DNA of 64,000 nucleotides, from the NCBI GenBank assembly GCA_963558565.1, contig CAUWGX010000005.1, positions 124,001 through 188,000 of the forward strand. The letters run 5' to 3'. Numbering within the stretch: the stretch's first letter is position 1; each line of letters begins with the position of its first letter. Positions 26,456 through 35,367 of the stretch are shown here, piece after piece. The DNA is from Atopostipes sp963558565 (GTDB lineage: Bacteria; Bacillota; Bacilli; Lactobacillales; Carnobacteriaceae_A). The notes beneath the pieces are model-generated. The model had not been told where the DNA came from, ran no database searches, and saw only the letters and a program-made list of their open reading frames with translations. Made by a program: the position numbers and the translations under genes.

Positions 26456-26510
26456 ATTGTTGTATTTTCAGAAATAACTACAAATATTCACTCATTAGAA
26501 AGGGGTTTTT

Positions 26511-28133
26511 ATGAATTATTTAATTATTGGTTTTATATTCATTCTTGCACTGCTTGCGATTCGTTTTTCTAATAAGCATGGAGTGCCTGCGTTATTGTTG
26601 TTTATTGTGTTAGGAATGGGCTTTGGTGCCCTAGGCTTTGAATTTGAGAATTTCGTATTTGCGGACAATTTTGCTACGGTAGCTTTGATGGTGATTATGT
26701 TTTATGGTGGTTTTGGTACGAATTGGAGTATGGCGAAGCCGGTGGCGAAAGAATCGATTGTTCTTAGTTCCTTAGGGGTCGTCGTTACGGCTGTGGTTAC
26801 CGGATTATTTACTCATTTTGTACTAGGCTTTGGCTTGTGGGAAGGACTGTTGATTGGTTCGGTTATCGGATCAACGGACTATGCGAGTGTCTCGAACATT
26901 TTACGTTCCAAAAACTTAAACCTTAAGTACAACACAGCTTCCTTACTTGAATTAGAGAGTGGTTCCAACGACCCGGCCGCCTATACGATGACGATGGTCT
27001 TTTTATCGGTCATTATTGGTTCAGATGTTTCTGTTCCATTATTAATCTTATCTCAAATAGCGTTTGGAATTGGAATTGGGGCTGTTTTTGCCTTTGTTAT
27101 GGGGAAATTGCTAACGAATGTGACCTTTGAAGCAGATGGCCTCTATGCCGTCTTTATGGCTGCTGCTATGCTGATTACTTATGGCGCGGCAGATTTTCTA
27201 GGAGGTAATGGTTTCTTAGCCATCTATATTCTAGGTATTTATCTCGGTAATTTAGAGTTTAAAGGGAAACGAGATATTATCTTTTTCTATGATGGTTTTA
27301 CAGAAATTATGCAGATTGGTCTCTTTTTCATCTTAGGGCTATTGTCTGACTTTACAAGTTTTATTCAGACATTCCCGATTGCTTTAGCCATCATGCTATT
27401 CTTAACGCTTATCGCTCGTCCGGTAGCTGTTTATGGCTTGATGTTACCGTTCAATTTGAAGAGAAATCAATTGAATTTAATTTCCTTAGCTGGAATTCGT
27501 GGGGCTGCAGCGATCGCTTTTGCGATTATGGCGGTTAACAGTGGAGCGGATATTTCAGTGGATATTTATCATATTGTATTTGGGGTTTGTTTGCTTTCGG
27601 CGTTACTTCAAGGTTCTATCATGCCTTATGCTGCTGATCGTTGGGATATGTTAGATCCTAATGACACGGTGTTAAAGACGTTTAATTATTATCAAAGTAA
27701 AGCTGAAATTGGATTCTTAGAAACAAAAATTTATCCAGACAGTGCCTTAATTGGTCGAAAAGTAAAAGATCTAAACCTGACCTTTGACTTTATTGTCGCG
27801 AAAATTGAACGTGGCGGGAAAACAGTTGTGCCTAGAGGTCATACTATCCTAGAAGAAAATGATATCGTGATCCTCGGTGGCGAAAGACATTTTGACCAAA
27901 GTGGACAAGAACTAATTGAAACGATTATTCCAAAAGGTCATGAATGGGAGAACCAGCAAATTAAAGATTTGAAGTTGCCTTCTAATCGTCTCATTATTAT
28001 GATTCAACGGGACACACATAATATTATCGTTCCTGTAGGTGATACAAAAATTTTGAAGGGCGATCGAGTGATTTTGATTAAAGTAGAACATGATTTAGCG
28101 TTCCCACGAGTGGACGAAGAGGAAGAAGAATAA
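26511..28133 (+). CDS. CPA1-family K+/Na+:H+ antiporter with two RCK_C domains
   Basis: 540 residues. About twelve membrane helices (1-385) contain the NhaP/CPA1 core (YASVSNILRS, LLELESGSNDPAAYTM, with the paired Asn-Asp of the ion site). The cytoplasmic tail has two successive RCK_C/TrkA-C-like repeats (about 395-465 and 470-535). It resembles NhaP2/CvrA and staphylococcal CpaA antiporters. In Firmicutes such RCK_C domains can bind c-di-AMP, so osmotic control of K+ or Na+ efflux is a reasonable inference. AAAGGGG precedes the ATG; a structured leader lies upstream. Confidence 0.9.
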   Translation: MNYLIIGFIFILALLAIRFSNKHGVPALLLFIVLGMGFGALGFEFENFVFADNFATVALMVIMFYGGFGTNWSMAKPVAKESIVLSSLGVVVTAVVTGLFTHFVLGFGLWEGLLIGSVIGSTDYASVSNILRSKNLNLKYNTASLLELESGSNDPAAYTMTMVFLSVIIGSDVSVPLLILSQIAFGIGIGAVFAFVMGKLLTNVTFEADGLYAVFMAAAMLITYGAADFLGGNGFLAIYILGIYLGNLEFKGKRDIIFFYDGFTEIMQIGLFFILGLLSDFTSFIQTFPIALAIMLFLTLIARPVAVYGLMLPFNLKRNQLNLISLAGIRGAAAIAFAIMAVNSGADISVDIYHIVFGVCLLSALLQGSIMPYAADRWDMLDPNDTVLKTFNYYQSKAEIGFLETKIYPDSALIGRKVKDLNLTFDFIVAKIERGGKTVVPRGHTILEENDIVILGGERHFDQSGQELIETIIPKGHEWENQQIKDLKLPSNRLIIMIQRDTHNIIVPVGDTKILKGDRVILIKVEHDLAFPRVDEEEEE

Positions 28134-28155
28134 AAAATAGATAGAATAGAAAAGG

Positions 28156-28185
28156 AAGCAGAAGTCGTTAGGACTTCTGCTTTTT
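28156..28185 (+). terminator. Terminator of the antiporter gene
   Basis: AAGCAGAAGTC pairs perfectly with GACTTCTGCTT; five T residues. Confidence 0.9.
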
Positions 28186-28268
28186 AAATGCTTGTTTATC
28201 AAACATTTATTGCTATCTTTTACGCGCTGACTTAAAATGAGAGTGCTGAAATCATAGAGGAGGCAATT

Positions 28269-29033
28269 ATGAATAATCATTTAAATTTAAATGTTTTACA
28301 AGATTATGTGGATATGTTTGGTGGCCAGTTTGAATTGAAAGTTCAATGGCATAAAGGAGAGCTTTCTATTGAGCAAGATCAAAAGGGAGCAGGCGGACTG
28401 ATTCGCTTCACTCAAATGCCCTTAACATCGAATACGGAAAAAGAATTAAAAGAAGCTGTTTTACAATATATGCCTGGCATTCATAAAATTTTGGTGAATA
28501 ATACGCTGGAAGTGACGCAAAAAGTGACAGAACCGAATAAGATTGGAATGAATAATAAGTTTGGTCAGGCGATGGATTTTGAAATCACTTTGTTTTCTAA
28601 TCGGCCAGCCGTCGTTAAACCTTTTACTTATTTTGGGATTCAACGTCTGGAGCATGACCATACTTATATGCGTGCGTTATTTACGACAAATCCTTATTTT
28701 GCAGTAGTCTTTAATGGTATCCGCATCGTTCCTTATGAACGGGATATCGAAGAGCTGGGTGAGAAAGTCATTCAAGCGGTCAAAGCATTTGCGAAAAAGA
28801 AAATGAAGTCAGCGACAGCAGAGGAAAGTGAACTGCAATTTAAAGTGGAAAAAGCTTTTGAAATCACTTTTTACTTAGGCAAAGAGAACGTGACTGAAGA
28901 CATTCAACGCCTGTTGCACAAGAAAAAAGAAAACCAAACGACGTTAGATGAATTTGGGTTCATTGCCTATATCACCTATTATAAATTATTTAATGGCGAG
29001 TTAAATCAGCGTGTACCGTTAAATCAATTATAA
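28269..29033 (+). CDS. Conserved-looking cytosolic protein, unknown
   Basis: 254 residues with no membrane segment or signal peptide. Predominantly mixed alpha/beta; there is a Lys-rich helix near 170-180 (VKAFAKKKMKS) and another (LLHKKKENQTT) near 217-227. I recognise no family motif. The gene has a clear ribosome site (GAGGAGGC), its own promoter space and a strong terminator, and codon use like its neighbours, so it is probably real and expressed. Function not assigned. Confidence 0.65.
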   Translation: MNNHLNLNVLQDYVDMFGGQFELKVQWHKGELSIEQDQKGAGGLIRFTQMPLTSNTEKELKEAVLQYMPGIHKILVNNTLEVTQKVTEPNKIGMNNKFGQAMDFEITLFSNRPAVVKPFTYFGIQRLEHDHTYMRALFTTNPYFAVVFNGIRIVPYERDIEELGEKVIQAVKAFAKKKMKSATAEESELQFKVEKAFEITFYLGKENVTEDIQRLLHKKKENQTTLDEFGFIAYITYYKLFNGELNQRVPLNQL

Positions 29034-29036
29034 AAT

Positions 29037-29088
29037 AAAAAACCCTTCAGAAGTTAGAGTTCATCTAACCACTGAAGGGTTTGTTTTA
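29037..29088. terminator. Bidirectional terminator before csp
   Basis: AAACCCTTCAG pairs with CTGAAGGGTTT; an inner TTAGA/TCTAA pair extends it. Serves the unknown gene and the convergent cold-shock gene. Confidence 0.85.
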
Positions 29089-29096
29089 TCGGTTTA

Positions 29097-29297
29097 TTAA
29101 GCTTTATGGATGTTTGTTGCTTGTGGTCCACGGTCGCCTTGTTCAATATCAAAAGTAACGTTTTCGCCGTCTTCTAATGTTTTGAACCCGTCTGCTTGGA
29201 TTGCTGAGAAGTGTGCGAATAAATCTTCGCCGTTTTCTTGTTCAATAAATCCAAAACCTTTATCTGCGTTAAACCATTTCACTGTACCTTTATTCAT
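29097..29297 (-). CDS. csp: Cold-shock protein, CspA/CspB type
   Basis: 66-residue single-domain OB-fold RNA chaperone. RNP1 is KGFGFI and RNP2 is DLFAHFSAI; the full pattern from GTVKWFNADKG to GPQATNI is standard. It binds single-stranded RNA and DNA and melts secondary structure at low temperature. GGAGGAATT precedes the ATG. The promoter lies about 130 bases upstream, giving a long leader as in other cold-shock genes. Confidence 0.96.
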   Translation of the reverse strand: MNKGTVKWFNADKGFGFIEQENGEDLFAHFSAIQADGFKTLEDGENVTFDIEQGDRGPQATNIHKA

Positions 29298-29425
29298 TAT
29301 TAAATTCCTCCATGTGCTTTTTGCACTTTTTTTGTAATATTTTTCGTCTCAAAATAAAAAGGGAATTTAAACAAATGATGAATAAAACTACCTATTAATT
29401 TCTTAAGAAATTTACCACAAAGAGA

Positions 29426-29454
29426 AGTATACGTCTTAATGGAGAGAATGTAAA
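29426..29454 (-). promoter_or_regulatory. Promoter of csp with long leader
   Basis: On the minus strand TTTACA (29454-29449), a 17-base spacer, then TATACT (29431-29426). The transcript would have an approximately 120-base untranslated leader that includes the palindrome AATTTCTTAAGAAATT (29398-29413). Confidence 0.7.
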
Positions 29455-29518
29455 GCGAAACTTGAAAATACTTTATCTTTTCTCATTAATAAATGATAAT
29501 GTCTTAAAAAAGCCGAAG

Positions 29519-29548
29519 AAAAAAGCCCATCTAAAATAGATGAGCTTT
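29519..29548 (-). terminator. Terminator of the deaminase gene
   Basis: AAAGCTCATCTA pairs with TAGATGGGCTTT on the minus strand, then a T run. Confidence 0.75.
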
Positions 29549-29558
29549 AAAAGATCGT

Positions 29559-30035
29559 TTATTTTTGATTGGCTTTGACGTGAAGTTGACGGACTTTTTC
29601 CGCAAATTCCTCATCGGGTCCATCAACCTCCGCATTTTGAATCACTTCTTGAATTGAAAGGTTTTTAACGGCAGAAGGTTCAACACCTAATTCTTGGTGC
29701 CATTCCGCAAGTTGAGCGGAGGAGCTCGCATAGACAATGCGGCCTAAACCAACCCAACCATGGGCTGCTGAACACATCGGACAATGCTCACCCGAAGTGT
29801 AGACCGTGGCTTTGGCACGTTCTTCTGGAGTGATATGATTGGCTGCCCAGCGTGCAATCGCAAATTCAGGATGTTGGGTATGGTCGCCACCTGAAACATG
29901 GTTATGGTCTTCAAAGAGAATTTCGCCAGCTTCAGAGACTAAAATAGAACCAAAAGGCTCATCTCCTTTTTCCAGCGCTTGTTCAGCTAGTTCAACACAA
30001 CGTTCTAAATACTTTCGATCTTTTTCATCTAACAT
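29559..30035 (-). CDS. Nucleoside/guanine deaminase-like protein
   Basis: 158-residue zinc deaminase of the cytidine deaminase-like fold. The zinc ligand and proton shuttle appear as HPE (in QHPEFAIARWA near 60) and the second zinc motif as GEHCPMCSAA near 92-101. The HPE form instead of HAE is common in a Lactobacillales subgroup annotated as nucleoside deaminase, so guanine specificity is only a guess. GGAGG precedes the ATG. It directly follows the MFS transporter gene (23-base gap), suggesting an uptake-plus-deamination pair. Confidence 0.82.
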   Translation of the reverse strand: MLDEKDRKYLERCVELAEQALEKGDEPFGSILVSEAGEILFEDHNHVSGGDHTQHPEFAIARWAANHITPEERAKATVYTSGEHCPMCSAAHGWVGLGRIVYASSSAQLAEWHQELGVEPSAVKNLSIQEVIQNAEVDGPDEEFAEKVRQLHVKANQK

Positions 30036-30058
30036 AAAAATCCTCCTATAATAATGAT

Positions 30059-31297
30059 TTAAATATATTTTTCAGAATTTTTATAAGCGGTAATCCACGA
30101 TACAGCCGTTAAGATGGTCAACACCATAATAACCATCCATGAATAATTATAAGAACCTGTTAAATCAGCAATTCCCGCAGCAAATAAGGAACCGACTGTC
30201 ATACCGAATTGAACCCCGCTCATGACATAACCGTAAGCTTTTGCGTATTGTTCATTCGAATAAATCGCGGAAGTGATAAGAGGCGGCAGGACAGTCCCAA
30301 TCGCATTTCCCATCCCAAACAATACAGCCATAATGAAGGCAATGATCAGATTTCCAGAAAAGAGCATGAGGAAGTAAGAGATCGCTAATAAAGTACAAGC
30401 AAAAAGAGTACTTGAAATAATACCATACAAGTCATTAATCTGACCTAATACGAGTTTACCCACAATTCCTACGGCAGAGTAAACGGAAATGATTGTAGCA
30501 GCGGTTGCGGCCCCGTGCATATTGCTTAACACTGGTGGAAATTGGCCGAGACCTGCGTTATTGCCGATACCGACTAAAACAGCACCACCGACGAGTAAGA
30601 GAAAGAAAGGTTTCGTCACTGTGTCAGCAAAAGACATGTCAACCGCTTGCGCTTGTTCTTTTCCGCCCGACTGTTTGTCTAAGTTCATTTCATTCCCGTA
30701 AGGTTTTAAATTCATCTCTTCTGGTTTAACTTTAATTAAAAACCAAATAATAGGCAAGACAATGATCAGCATTAAAGCACCATAAATCATGTAAGACTGG
30801 CGCCAACCGATATTGTTAATGATGTAAGTAACGAGTTGACTAAAAATAACGCCTCCGACACCTAAGCCAGTTAAAGCAAGACTTAATGCCAGACCGCGTT
30901 TATTGACGAACCAGTTATTAATTAAAATACTTGTAGGAATAATCGTCGTACTTAAATAACCATAACCTACTAAGAAAGATAAAGCATAGAAAACGTAAAT
31001 ATTCGTCGTAAAGCCATAACCAATATAAGCGAGGGCATAAATAAACAGACTTATAATATACGTTCGTTTAAAGTTTCCTGAGGTCAATTGTTTTGAAACG
31101 AAGGGGGATAAAAAGATCCCGACCCCTAATACTAAAGAGTTACTAATCGCAAATTGGCTGTTCGTAATTCCGAATTCTGCTACAATAGGGGCTTGATAAA
31201 TATTCGCCACCGCAACTGTAGCGGGACCAAGCACTGCTAAAATTATAGCGGCTCCTAATACGATCCACCAACCATAAAACATTTTTGAATTTTTCAT
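30059..31297 (-). CDS. MFS transporter, OFA (oxalate/formate antiporter-like) family
   Basis: 412 residues, twelve predicted helices. The N-terminal start YGWWIVLGAAII and the AISNSLVLGVGIF and GYGYLSTTI segments mark the OFA subgroup of the major facilitator superfamily, whose members move carboxylates such as oxalate, formate or lactate. The middle cytoplasmic loop (about 200-225) is Gln/Lys rich. Substrate unknown. Likely one operon with the deaminase gene downstream. AAGGAGAAAA precedes the ATG. The 520-base gap beyond its start (31298-31816) holds its presumed promoter, a two-unit repeat and a terminator. Confidence 0.85.
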   Translation of the reverse strand: MKNSKMFYGWWIVLGAAIILAVLGPATVAVANIYQAPIVAEFGITNSQFAISNSLVLGVGIFLSPFVSKQLTSGNFKRTYIISLFIYALAYIGYGFTTNIYVFYALSFLVGYGYLSTTIIPTSILINNWFVNKRGLALSLALTGLGVGGVIFSQLVTYIINNIGWRQSYMIYGALMLIIVLPIIWFLIKVKPEEMNLKPYGNEMNLDKQSGGKEQAQAVDMSFADTVTKPFFLLLVGGAVLVGIGNNAGLGQFPPVLSNMHGAATAATIISVYSAVGIVGKLVLGQINDLYGIISSTLFACTLLAISYFLMLFSGNLIIAFIMAVLFGMGNAIGTVLPPLITSAIYSNEQYAKAYGYVMSGVQFGMTVGSLFAAGIADLTGSYNYSWMVIMVLTILTAVSWITAYKNSEKYI

Positions 31298-31573
31298 ATT
31301 TTTTCTCCTTATTGATATTTATTACGTGAAGTTGTCTGGATATCCCTTCTTTCGCGATAAAATTGTAAATATTCTTGGTGACTTTATGATAGAGACGGCC
31401 TCACAAATGCTATTTTATAAAGAGGATTTGTATACATTACAAATACTGCTCATCGATTTTAGCATTTTGGTCATATAAAGCAAGAAGGGACAGCGTTTCA
31501 TCAGTATTAATTTAATTGTTTTTAGTAAAAGAATGGATCAGGGGGCTTATAGGAAAAAAGGGCACATCTAAAT

Positions 31574-31657
31574 GAAAGCCGAAACGGTAACGATGAGAGG
31601 AGATCCTGCGTAAACGAAAGTCGGAAACGTAACGATGCGCCTCCTTTGACTACAAAA
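31574..31657. repeat. 42-bp tandem repeat, locus 1 (two degenerate units)
   Basis: GAAAGCCGAAACGGTAACG at 31574 recurs as GAAAGTCGGAAACGTAACG at 31616, exactly 42 bases later. The core GAAAGTsGrAAACGT matches the repeats at 36787-36954 and, on the other strand, at 56709-56960. It lies just past the terminator of the broken DUF898 gene, in a gap with no other feature. Confidence 0.6.
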
Positions 31658-31693
31658 ATCAACCCAATCCTTATGACCAATTATAAGCAAATG

Positions 31694-31745
31694 AAAAAAG
31701 TAGTTAAAACCATGAGACGTCTCATACTTTTAGCTACTTTTATTC
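31694..31745 (-). terminator. Terminator downstream of the DUF898 gene
   Basis: AAAAGTAG and TAAAA pair with TTTTA and CTACTTTT, with a central ATGAGACGTCTCAT palindrome. T-rich on both sides, so it may act in both directions. Confidence 0.7.
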
Positions 31746-31816
31746 TAATTGATTCCCCAAAATTAGAAATCGTAAAAATCATCGATGAATGTTGTGTGGC
31801 GTGCTTTCCAATCTAA

Positions 31817-32091
31817 TCATTTAATATGGACCCAAAAGCCATAGATACCAAGAGTGATAAGCGTTAGGAACCACCATTTGATCCATTGGCCAAATAAACC
31901 CCAGCCTGTGCCCCGTCGATAATGGTGTGATTGATTTCCCAACGGTATATATTAACGATAGCCCAAGGGTAAGCAAGCCCTAATGTAAAAACAGTAATCA
32001 ATGCACCAAAAATAACCCATCCTATGTAGCCCAATAGCCCACCGTCAAAATGTGACCTTTGTTCTGAGCGTCTATGTTGTCGTGAATTCAT
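31817..32091 (-). pseudogene. DUF898 small membrane protein, frameshifted
   Basis: From ATG 32091 (GGAGG 7 bases upstream) the frame reads a normal DUF898 N-terminus: FDGGLLGYIGW, TLGLAYPWAIVNIYRW, EINHTIIDG. It then turns into AQAGVY... and stops at 31864. One frame over, from the same point to 31817, the sequence gives GTGWGLFGQWIKWW and LTLITLGIYGFWVHIK, the expected C-terminal half. Several residues that normally join the halves (a basic-hydrophobic link before GTG) are missing, so a deletion of a length not divisible by three, not a one-base error, best explains it. The product would lose its last helix. Confidence 0.8.
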
Positions 32092-32184
32092 TCTGCGCCT
32101 CCTTCGATTGCTTGTATGACTTAAAGAATACTTTAAATAGTATAGCATAAGTACGAAAGGAGGGAAGGTTCAGAATCCATAAAA

Positions 32185-32212
32185 AAACAGATAGAAATTT
32201 CTATCTGTTTCT
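32185..32212 (-). terminator. Terminator of the pseudouridine synthase gene
   Basis: Perfect 26-base palindrome (13-bp arms AAACAGATAGAAA) with T residues after it on the minus strand. Confidence 0.85.
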
Positions 32213-32216
32213 GTTG

Positions 32217-33095
32217 TTATTTTATTTGTTGGGTGAATGAATCGGGCGCTTTTACGGTGTAGCGGACAAGTTTATCGGTTAAGGGATGGATAAAAGCTAA
32301 GGTGGTCGCATGAAGCCCTAAGCGACGAATAGGATTTTTAGTGGATCCATATTTTTTATCACCGACTACAGGATGTTCGATGTCTTGCATATGAACACGG
32401 ATTTGATTTTTTCGGCCGGTTTCAAGTTCGACTTCCAAGAGCGAATAAGCAGCATTGCCCGCTAATTTTTTATAATGGGTCACGGCGTGTTTCCCTTGTT
32501 TTGGGTCGGAAGTGGAATAAACTTTCAGAGCTTTATTTTCTTTCAAATAAGAAGAAATCGTATCTTCTTCTTCAGCCACTGCACCTTCGACTAATGCAGT
32601 GTATGTTCGTTCTTTGACGACTTCATGCCAATTCTTTTGTAGTTTTTCTTTAGCGGCTTCTGTTTTAGCATAGATCATGACGCCTGAAGTTTCACGGTCG
32701 AGACGGTGGACGATGAAAATACGATTGTTTCGGTTTTCCTTTTTGACATAATCTGTTAATTGTTGGTAAGCATCGGGCTCTTTTGACCGTCCAGCGGTCA
32801 TCGACAACACACCCGCGTCTTTATTGATGACAATAATCGCTTCATCTTCATGTAAAATGGTCACGCCTGTTAAGGCAGATAATCGCAGAGAAGCTTCATT
32901 GCTGAGGATATTCACGTTTTGTCCAGGGACGAGTGGGTGGTTGTGTTGTGTAATGGTGTAGCCATCAACGCTCACTTGTCCTCGCGTCAAAATAGATTTT
33001 ACCGCATTTCGACTTTTATGGTGTAAGGTTTTTAGTAAAAAAGGTAATAAATCAATCGTTTCTTCCACTTGATAAGATGAAATACCATTCTTCAT
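32217..33095 (-). CDS. RluA/RluD-family pseudouridine synthase
   Basis: About 292 residues. An S4-like RNA-binding segment (about 12-65, SRNAVKSILTRGQVSVDGY) precedes the catalytic domain with the active-site Asp in FIVHRLDRETSGVMI near 128-142; RKNQIRVHMQDIEHPVVGD is the second family block (quoted ends RKNQI and PVVGD). Such enzymes isomerise uridines in 23S rRNA or tRNA; which site cannot be told. I start at ATG 33095; GTG 33104 is an in-frame alternative giving three more residues. Confidence 0.9.
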   Translation of the reverse strand: MKNGISSYQVEETIDLLPFLLKTLHHKSRNAVKSILTRGQVSVDGYTITQHNHPLVPGQNVNILSNEASLRLSALTGVTILHEDEAIIVINKDAGVLSMTAGRSKEPDAYQQLTDYVKKENRNNRIFIVHRLDRETSGVMIYAKTEAAKEKLQKNWHEVVKERTYTALVEGAVAEEEDTISSYLKENKALKVYSTSDPKQGKHAVTHYKKLAGNAAYSLLEVELETGRKNQIRVHMQDIEHPVVGDKKYGSTKNPIRRLGLHATTLAFIHPLTDKLVRYTVKAPDSFTQQIK

Positions 33096-33168
33096 AAAAC
33101 TCACTCACTTTCTTGATTCTTTCCTTTAGTGTAGCATGAACGAGCTTTTGTTTAACCCTCCAACCAAC

Positions 33169-33198
33169 AAAAAACTTCCCCTCTCAGGGAAGTTTTTG
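33169..33198 (-). terminator. Terminator of the man operon
   Basis: AAAACTTCCC pairs perfectly with GGGAAGTTTT; T run on the minus strand. Confidence 0.85.
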
Positions 33199-33203
33199 CT
33201 TCG

Positions 33204-33572
33204 TTATTTTTTATGTCGTTTAAAAACTTGTGCTAAGTTACTTTGATTGCGGACGAATTGTTCTCTGTGTAAGTATTTGCGCATTTTTTTCAACGTTTCT
33301 TTTGCATCACTTACAATAAATTCTAGTAATTGATCTTCATTTGTTTCAATAAAGAAACCTCGAACGTAGCGTCCACCAAAGAACATTTGAACCCGAACTT
33401 CGACCACTGATTGCCAAGGAATTTGAATAAAACCAGGACTGTTTTCTCCTCGAAATTCAATCCCATTATTGCCAATAAAGATAAGTCCTGGTTTGGGACT
33501 GAGTGGATTAAGTTTCGAATTAGCTCTTGTCATAAAGTCTAATTCGTTGTTTAACATCTTTTCATCCATCAT
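33204..33572 (-). CDS. manO: ManO-type DUF956 protein
   Basis: 122 residues. DUF956 proteins are found almost only at the end of mannose-class PTS operons in Lactobacillales and Listeria, exactly as here (3 bases after manZ). Signature: DFMTRANSKLNPLSPKPGLIFIGN-like start (quoted ends DFMTRA and LIFIGN), QIPWQSVVEVRVQ, GRYVRGFFIET. It is thought to modulate the PTS or its expression; the mechanism is not established. Confidence 0.9.
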   Translation of the reverse strand: MMDEKMLNNELDFMTRANSKLNPLSPKPGLIFIGNNGIEFRGENSPGFIQIPWQSVVEVRVQMFFGGRYVRGFFIETNEDQLLEFIVSDAKETLKKMRKYLHREQFVRNQSNLAQVFKRHKK

Positions 33573-33575
33573 TGT

Positions 33576-34529
33576 TTACGCCATAATTCCTAAAGCATAC
33601 ATCACAATTCCTAAGACAAAAATGCCTAAGATTAAAGTGATCGGGCTGACATTTTTATTTTTCATCAGATACATCGCAGCCACCGTTAAAATTAATGGCA
33701 TTAAACCAGGAAGCAAGGAGTCTAGGATATCACCAAGTGTTTGCACAGTGGTATTTGTAAGATTAGCACCACTCATAATATCCGACGCCACTTCTTGCAG
33801 TTTTTCAACAGTCACCACATTGTTGTTGGCCATTTCTGTAAGGCCTTCAAAATCGACAATCGTATCGGCATCATTTTGAATTTCGGAGATCACCACGGGG
33901 AAATTCATCTCGGTCCAGCGTGGTACAAGGACCCCCATTACAAACATCCCCAGAATGGAAGCACCGGTTGTCAGTTTCTGTAAAATACCGCCACCGAGTT
34001 CTTTTGTAATTTCAGAACCTGAACGATAACCTAACTCTTGCGTATACCACATGAAGGCAATTCGCACTAAGTTCCAAAGTAAGAAGAATAAAAGAGGGCC
34101 AAGAAAACTTCCGGTTAAAGCTAGAGATGCCGCGAAAGCACCAATCACTGGTCGTAAAGTTCCCCAGAAAATAGGGTCTCCCACTCCAGCGAGCGGTCCC
34201 ATCATCCCGATCTTCACCCCTTGAATCGCCATATCATCAATTTCGGCTCCATTCGCTTTTTCTTCTTCTAAAGCCATGACGACACCGAAAATAGGGGCGT
34301 GTAGGTAAGGGTGTGTGTTGACGAATTCCAAGTGACGTTGTAAAGCATCACTACGGTCTTCTTTTGATTTATAAAGTTTACGAATAATAGGCGCTAATAC
34401 ATAAGCAAATCCAACGTTATGCATTCTTTCGTAGTTCCAATTGGCTTGGACGAAAGTGGTTCGCCATGAGACATTCATTCGATCTCGTTTTGAAATCGTT
34501 ACTCGATCTTTTTCAACTTGTTCACTCAT
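33576..34529 (-). CDS. manZ: PTS mannose-class EIID
   Basis: 317-residue membrane subunit IID, which together with IIC forms the sugar channel. Family marks: SWRTTFVQANWNYERMHNVGFAY near 21-43 (quoted ends SWRTTF and NVGFAY), GVKIGMMGPLAGVGDPIFWGT, and a C-terminal hydrophobic tail. 13 bases after manY. The family transports mannose, glucose and glucosamine, and is also the docking site for class IIa bacteriocins; whether this copy does so is unknown. Confidence 0.94.
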   Translation of the reverse strand: MSEQVEKDRVTISKRDRMNVSWRTTFVQANWNYERMHNVGFAYVLAPIIRKLYKSKEDRSDALQRHLEFVNTHPYLHAPIFGVVMALEEEKANGAEIDDMAIQGVKIGMMGPLAGVGDPIFWGTLRPVIGAFAASLALTGSFLGPLLFFLLWNLVRIAFMWYTQELGYRSGSEITKELGGGILQKLTTGASILGMFVMGVLVPRWTEMNFPVVISEIQNDADTIVDFEGLTEMANNNVVTVEKLQEVASDIMSGANLTNTTVQTLGDILDSLLPGLMPLILTVAAMYLMKNKNVSPITLILGIFVLGIVMYALGIMA

Positions 34530-34542
34530 TTTTATCCTCCTT

Positions 34543-35352
34543 TTAATAATCTTCTAAAATTTCGTCTAATTGGTCATCGACGGAACCGCCGCCTCCGCCA
34601 CCACTGGAACCTTGATTGAATTCAGGGGCGATTTGAACATAAATAAAGGCGAGTGCAAGTCCGATAATCCCCATTGCGATTAGGTTTAATTCAGTAACGG
34701 CTGCAAGAGCGAAACCGATAAAGAAGAAAGGCCAAGTGGTTCTTGAAGCCATCATATTGATTACCATCGCGTAACCAACCGCAACGATCATTCCACCACC
34801 AACAGCGAGTCCACCGGTGATCCAGTCAGGAATTAAGTTAATTGCGTTGGTCACTGTTTCAGCAGGGACTGCAAGAACTAAACCAGCTGGAATCGCGATT
34901 CGGAGACCTTGTAAAAAGAGTCCCGCAATATTGGCCATTTCGACCCCGCGAATATTTCCGTCTTCTGCTTGACGGTCAGCATAGTGTCCAAGACCAACCG
35001 CAATCGTACGCACGAAAATCGTCAATACTTGTCCAGCAATGGCCAGAGGAATCGCAATCGCAATCCCTTCAGAGTTGGTCGCGCCCTTGACTAAAACTAA
35101 AATCGCGGACACAACACCGGCAATCGCGGCATCAGGCGCTTGGGCCGCTCCAATGTTCATCCAACCTAAAACAATCAGTTGCAGAGAACCTCCAAGAATT
35201 AATCCTTCTGTAAAATTCCCTGTAATGGCACCGATGAGCGAAACCGTAATAATGGGTTGGTGTAACTGAAAGATATCCAGGACACTTTCAAAACCCGCAA
35301 ATAATGCAACAACTAAAATAAGAACAATTTGAATAATATTTAAATCTGCCAT
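34543..35352 (-). CDS. manY: PTS mannose-class EIIC
   Basis: 269 residues, many hydrophobic helices. The EIIC-Man pattern QLHQPIITVSLIGAITGNF-like N-terminus and GGSLQLIVLGWMNIGAAQAPD is clear. The C-terminus carries a glycine-rich stretch (GSSGGGGGGS) before an acidic end, a flexible linker common in this subgroup. Between manX and manZ with 15- and 13-base gaps. Confidence 0.94.
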   Translation of the reverse strand: MADLNIIQIVLILVVALFAGFESVLDIFQLHQPIITVSLIGAITGNFTEGLILGGSLQLIVLGWMNIGAAQAPDAAIAGVVSAILVLVKGATNSEGIAIAIPLAIAGQVLTIFVRTIAVGLGHYADRQAEDGNIRGVEMANIAGLFLQGLRIAIPAGLVLAVPAETVTNAINLIPDWITGGLAVGGGMIVAVGYAMVINMMASRTTWPFFFIGFALAAVTELNLIAMGIIGLALAFIYVQIAPEFNQGSSGGGGGGSVDDQLDEILEDY

Positions 35353-35367
35353 TTGTCTGCCTCCTTT

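Noticed and set aside
26151..26510. c-di-AMP (ydaO) riboswitch before the antiporter
   Set aside because: The downstream gene would fit, but none of the conserved sequence blocks of that class is present; kept only as an unassigned leader.
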